From an uncultured Prevotellaceae bacterium (lineage in GTDB: Bacteria > Bacteroidota > Bacteroidia > Bacteroidales > Bacteroidaceae), in contig ONCG01000023.1 of the NCBI GenBank assembly GCA_900316285.1, forward strand, positions 1 through 64,000: DNA of 64,000 nucleotides, in the 5' to 3' direction. The translations under genes and the position numbers were made by a program. Below the pieces are notes generated by a model. That model searched no databases. It was not told the origin of the DNA and worked only from the letters and a program-made list of their open reading frames with translations. Below, in pieces: positions 61,258-64,000 of this stretch. Position 1 is the first letter of the stretch. Every line of letters begins with the position of its first letter.

Positions 61258-61288
61258 CAAAGGTACGAATTAGTGAGAACAATACAAA
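61258..61288 (-). promoter_or_regulatory. Promoter of hflX
   Basis: Minus-strand TTTG (plus CAAA 61285-61288), exactly 19 bp, TACCTTTG (plus CAAAGGTA 61258-61265), 19 bp before the start codon. Confidence 0.85.
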
Positions 61289-61425
61289 ATTATGGCGCAT
61301 CTTTTTTTCATGCACTGAAAAGAAATATGTCATTTCTTTTGGTCGGTTTCGTTAAAAAACTTCCTTTGACTGCGTTGAAGATACTCTCGTTAGGAAGAAA
61401 AAAATGAAAAAAAGTTTGTTTTCAT

Positions 61426-61456
61426 TTTGTAGTTCGCTCAACTATTCGTACCTTTG
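61426..61456 (+). promoter_or_regulatory. Promoter of nagB
   Basis: TTTG at 61426-61429, exactly 19 bp including TTCGCTCAACTATTCG, TACCTTTG at 61449-61456; 50 bp before the start codon. The spacer resembles the module before dapA. Confidence 0.86.
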
Positions 61457-61505
61457 CATAATATTATAGGTAACAACATGTAAATTAAACTTTATTCGTA
61501 ACGTT

Positions 61506-62297
61506 ATGAGAGTAATTATCGAACCTGACTATGAGCAGCTGTCACGTTGGGCTGCCGAGTATGTTATCAAGCGCATCAACGACTTCAACCCCACACCCGA
61601 GCATAAGTTCGTGTTGGGTCTGCCTACGGGTTCCTCGCCTGTTGGCATGTACAAGAACCTGGTGAAGGCAAATAAGGAAGGTCGTGTGTCGTTCAAGAAT
61701 GTGCTCACCTTCAACATGGACGAGTATGTAGGTCTGCCCGAGGAGCATCCCGAGAGCTACCACTCCTTCATGGCCACCAATCTTTTCAATCACATAGACT
61801 GTCCGAAAGAGAATATACATATCCTGAATGGTAACGCTGAAGACCTAGAAGCCGAGTGCGCTCACTATGAGGAGATGATTGCTGAGGCAGGCGGCATTGA
61901 CTTGTTCATCGGCGGCATCGGCCCCGACGGCCACATCGCCTTCAACGAGCCGTTCTCGTCGCTCGTGTCGCGCACACGCCAGAAGACGCTCACCACCGAC
62001 ACCATCATCGCCAACTCGCGCTTCTTCGAGGGCGACGTGAACAAAGTGCCCAAGACGGCTCTGACCGTTGGCGTAGGCACCGTGATGGATGCCCGCGAGG
62101 TGATGATTCTGGTGAACGGTCATGCTAAGACGCGTGCCCTGCAGGCAGCCGTCGAAGGCCCTGTCTGTCAGGCTTGGACCATCAGCGCTCTTCAACAGCA
62201 TCAGCACGGCATCATCGTTTGCGACGAGGCTGCCACCGACGAGCTGAAGGTCGCTACTTATAAGTATTTCAAGGACATAGAAAAAGACAATCTTTAA
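61506..62297 (+). CDS. nagB: Glucosamine-6-phosphate deaminase
   Basis: A 263-residue NagB with all catalytic residues: [15 protein letters not shown] (phosphate loop), Asp72 in FNMDEYVGL, and Asp141, His143 and Glu148 in [13 protein letters not shown], the same numbering as E. coli NagB. It converts glucosamine-6-phosphate to fructose-6-phosphate and ammonia, feeding amino-sugar catabolism. It has its own strong promoter and a terminator; the NagB-like fusion gene follows 69 bp on. Confidence 0.96.
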   Translation: MRVIIEPDYEQLSRWAAEYVIKRINDFNPTPEHKFVLGLPTGSSPVGMYKNLVKANKEGRVSFKNVLTFNMDEYVGLPEEHPESYHSFMATNLFNHIDCPKENIHILNGNAEDLEAECAHYEEMIAEAGGIDLFIGGIGPDGHIAFNEPFSSLVSRTRQKTLTTDTIIANSRFFEGDVNKVPKTALTVGVGTVMDAREVMILVNGHAKTRALQAAVEGPVCQAWTISALQQHQHGIIVCDEAATDELKVATYKYFKDIEKDNL

Positions 62298-62304
62298 TTC
62301 ACAA

Positions 62305-62345
62305 CTGCGGCGACAAGACTCCACGCGGGTCTTGCCGCCCTTTTT
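62305..62345 (+). terminator. Terminator after nagB
   Basis: GGCGACAAGAC pairs with GTCTTGCCGCC (one bulge) and a T run follows. Read-through to the next gene remains possible. Confidence 0.8.
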
Positions 62346-62366
62346 AAATAATTATCTACAAAACCT

Positions 62367-64000
62367 ATGAGACTAAACCTGAGCTCACAAATCGTACTGA
62401 ACAAAGTACCTGAAGCATTCTATCGTCCGCTAACGGCCGTCGACCGTAGTGAAATCACACGAATGGAGAAACTGCCCACCGACATCTATCCAAAGATGGA
62501 GGAAGCTGCCGAGGCCATCGCCTATGCCGTGGTGGAGGAAATCAAACAGAAACAACGCGAAGGCAAGTACTGCGTGCTCGGACTGGGCACCGGCACGTCG
62601 CTCACACCCGTCTACGACGAGCTCATCCGCTTCCACAAGAAGCAGGGCGTGAGCTTCCAGAACGTTATCGTTTTTAATGCCTACGAATACTATCCCATCA
62701 CGCCGGAGACGCAGCACACAGCCCTGCAGCTGCTCCACGAGCGTTTCCTCGACCATGTCGACATCGACCGCCAGAACATCTTCTCGCTCGACGGCTCGGT
62801 GGCACAGGAGCGCGTGCAGCAGCATTGCCGACTCTACGAGCAGCGCATCAAGACCTTCGGCGGCATCGACGTGATGCTGCTCGGCATCGGACGCATGGGC
62901 AACATCGCTACCAATGAGCCGGGTTCGTCGCTCAACTCGCAGTCGCGCATCATCCTGATCGATGCCACGTCGCGCGAGGAGATGGCCCACAGCATGGGCA
63001 GCAACGAGATGGTGCCGCCCTGCTCGGTGACGATGGGCGTGGCTACCATCCTGGCCGCACGACGCATCTACCTCACGGCATGGGGCGAGGGTAAGGCCGA
63101 AATCATCCAGAAGACCGTGGAAGGTCCTATCACCGACCAGATTCCAGCCACCTTCCTGCAGACGCACAACGACGTACATGTGGTCACCGACCTTGCTGCC
63201 GCCGGCAAGCTCACGCGCATCGTGCATCCCTGGCTCGTGACGTCGCTGGAGTGGAACGACAAACTCGTGCGCTCTGCTTTGGTGTGGCTCTGCCAGAAGA
63301 CTGGCAAGCCCATTCTGAAGCTCACCAACAAGGACTACAACGAGAACGGTCTGTCGGAACTCTTGGCGCTGTATGGTTCGGCTTACAATGCCAACATCAA
63401 GATTTTCAACGACTTGCAGCACACCATTACGGGTTGGCCGGGCGGCAAACCCAATGCCGACGACACCTATCGGCCGGAGCGTGCCAAGCCGTTCCCGAAG
63501 CGCGTCATCGTGTTCTCGCCGCACCCCGACGACGACGTCATCTCGATGGGTGGCACCATCCAGCGCCTTGTGGCTCAGGGACATGAGGTGCACGTGGCCT
63601 ACGAGACCTCTGGCAACATTGCCGTGGGCGACGAGGAGGTAACCCGCTTCATGCACTTCATCAATGGCTTCAACCAGATTTTCGGTGAGGGCAAGGACGA
63701 GGTCATCAACAGCAAGTACAAGGAAATCAAGGAGTTCCTGAAGAACAAGAAGGAGGGCGACCTCGACACGCGCGACATCCTGACCATCAAGGGTCTCATC
63801 CGCCGTGGCGAAGCCCGTACGGCCTGCACCTTCAGCCAGATTCCGCTCGATCGCGTACACTTCCTCGACCTGCCGTTCTACGAGAGTGGTAAGATTGAGA
63901 AGCTGCCCATGTCGGAGAAGGATGTGGCCATTGTGCAGAAGCTCATCACCGATATCAAGCCCCACCAGATCTACGTGGCCGGCGACCTTGCCGACCCACA
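62367..64000 (+). CDS. NagB-like protein fused to a PIG-L (LmbE-like) deacetylase domain, 3' end outside the window
   Basis: An open frame of at least 544 codons from ATG 62367 (MRLNLSSQIVLNKVPEAFYR) to the window end. Residues about 60-330 follow NagB/6-phosphogluconolactonase: GLGTGTSLTPVYDEL, NAYEYYP and LGIGRMGNIATNEPGSS. The last replaces the NagB Asp141 and His143 by Met and Asn, so ordinary deaminase chemistry is doubtful. From about 380 a PIG-L domain begins with VIVFSPHPDDDVISMGG, a zinc-dependent N-deacetylase signature. Similar fusions occur in Bacteroides as putative glucosamine-6-phosphate deaminase-like proteins. It may deacetylate an amino sugar before or after NagB. The long antisense ORF here is a shadow. 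Confidence 0.9.
   Translation, partial: MRLNLSSQIVLNKVPEAFYRPLTAVDRSEITRMEKLPTDIYPKMEEAAEAIAYAVVEEIKQKQREGKYCVLGLGTGTSLTPVYDELIRFHKKQGVSFQNVIVFNAYEYYPITPETQHTALQLLHERFLDHVDIDRQNIFSLDGSVAQERVQQHCRLYEQRIKTFGGIDVMLLGIGRMGNIATNEPGSSLNSQSRIILIDATSREEMAHSMGSNEMVPPCSVTMGVATILAARRIYLTAWGEGKAEIIQKTVEGPITDQIPATFLQTHNDVHVVTDLAAAGKLTRIVHPWLVTSLEWNDKLVRSALVWLCQKTGKPILKLTNKDYNENGLSELLALYGSAYNANIKIFNDLQHTITGWPGGKPNADDTYRPERAKPFPKRVIVFSPHPDDDVISMGGTIQRLVAQGHEVHVAYETSGNIAVGDEEVTRFMHFINGFNQIFGEGKDEVINSKYKEIKEFLKNKKEGDLDTRDILTIKGLIRRGEARTACTFSQIPLDRVHFLDLPFYESGKIEKLPMSEKDVAIVQKLITDIKPHQIYVAGDLADP

Noticed and set aside
62430..63965. 511-codon open frame on the minus strand
   Set aside because: It is antisense to the NagB-like/PIG-L gene, whose motifs (GLGTGTS, SPHPDDD) are unmistakable; the antisense frame is open through codon bias.

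Overview
The window looks like a chromosomal segment of a Bacteroidales bacterium, most likely a Prevotella-like member of the Prevotellaceae. The signs are: many promoters of the Bacteroidetes type (TTTG, 19-20 bp, TAnnTTTG); few Shine-Dalgarno sequences; STN-domain outer-membrane receptors beside FecR-like anti-sigma and ECF sigma genes; type IX secretion-type C-terminal domains; DUF4494 and DUF4954 proteins; and a UpxY/NusG-like protein. No phage, plasmid, integrase or CRISPR locus is visible. This is ordinary chromosome with heavily repeat-laden intergenic DNA.

Layout. 0-4 kb: the 3' tip of a 5S rRNA gene, then a minus-strand operon of two phenylacetate-CoA ligases and a double-ACT protein. 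4-7.3 kb: a small lytic transglycosylase-like protein and a lemA/M48 protease pair. 7.3-16.7 kb: two adjacent minus-strand ECF sigma / anti-sigma / outer-membrane beta-barrel modules; the second anti-sigma gene is frameshifted. 16.8-18.1 kb: DUF4494 and YggS. 18.2-24.2 kb: a secreted M6 protease, a clostripain lipoprotein and valS. 24.3-33.7 kb: plus-strand housekeeping genes (mazG, a lipocalin-like lipoprotein, rnz, an L,D-transpeptidase, an ECF sigma/anti-sigma/Spy-like group, truA, a DMT transporter, dapA). 33.7-37.3 kb: a gene-poor zone with inverted repeats and orphan promoters, a C1 peptidase, and tRNA-Glu and tRNA-Ser. 37.3-42.8 kb: cdd, a beta-helix lipoprotein, a HAD phosphatase, TetR and NusG-like regulators, an esterase, tRNA-Gly and tRNA-Thr. 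42.9-47.3 kb: ftsY, rimO and two HU-type genes, the second fused to a membrane segment and a LysM domain. 47.4-51.3 kb: rhaM and a thiamin-uptake pair (PnuT plus TonB receptor) behind a TPP riboswitch. 51.4-64 kb: a DUF3298 lipoprotein, class I fumarase, an M16 protease, a DUF4954 protein, hflX, nagB and a NagB-like/PIG-L fusion cut by the window end.

The most unusual signal is between, and sometimes inside, the genes. Two families of inverted repeat pairs begin with GTAG next to a self-complementary stem, the architecture of REP/BIME elements moved by RAYT transposases; one family shows compensatory changes within each arm. Exact 22-bp-period arrays of 15-bp palindromes occur at two loci in the same composite arrangement. 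GC-rich palindromic elements sit in frame inside an outer-membrane receptor, a thiamin transporter and two anti-sigma genes. Several 3' gene ends have been copied in tandem into the adjacent spacer. The HU-TM-LysM protein, which could physically connect nucleoid and cell wall, is the most interesting single protein.
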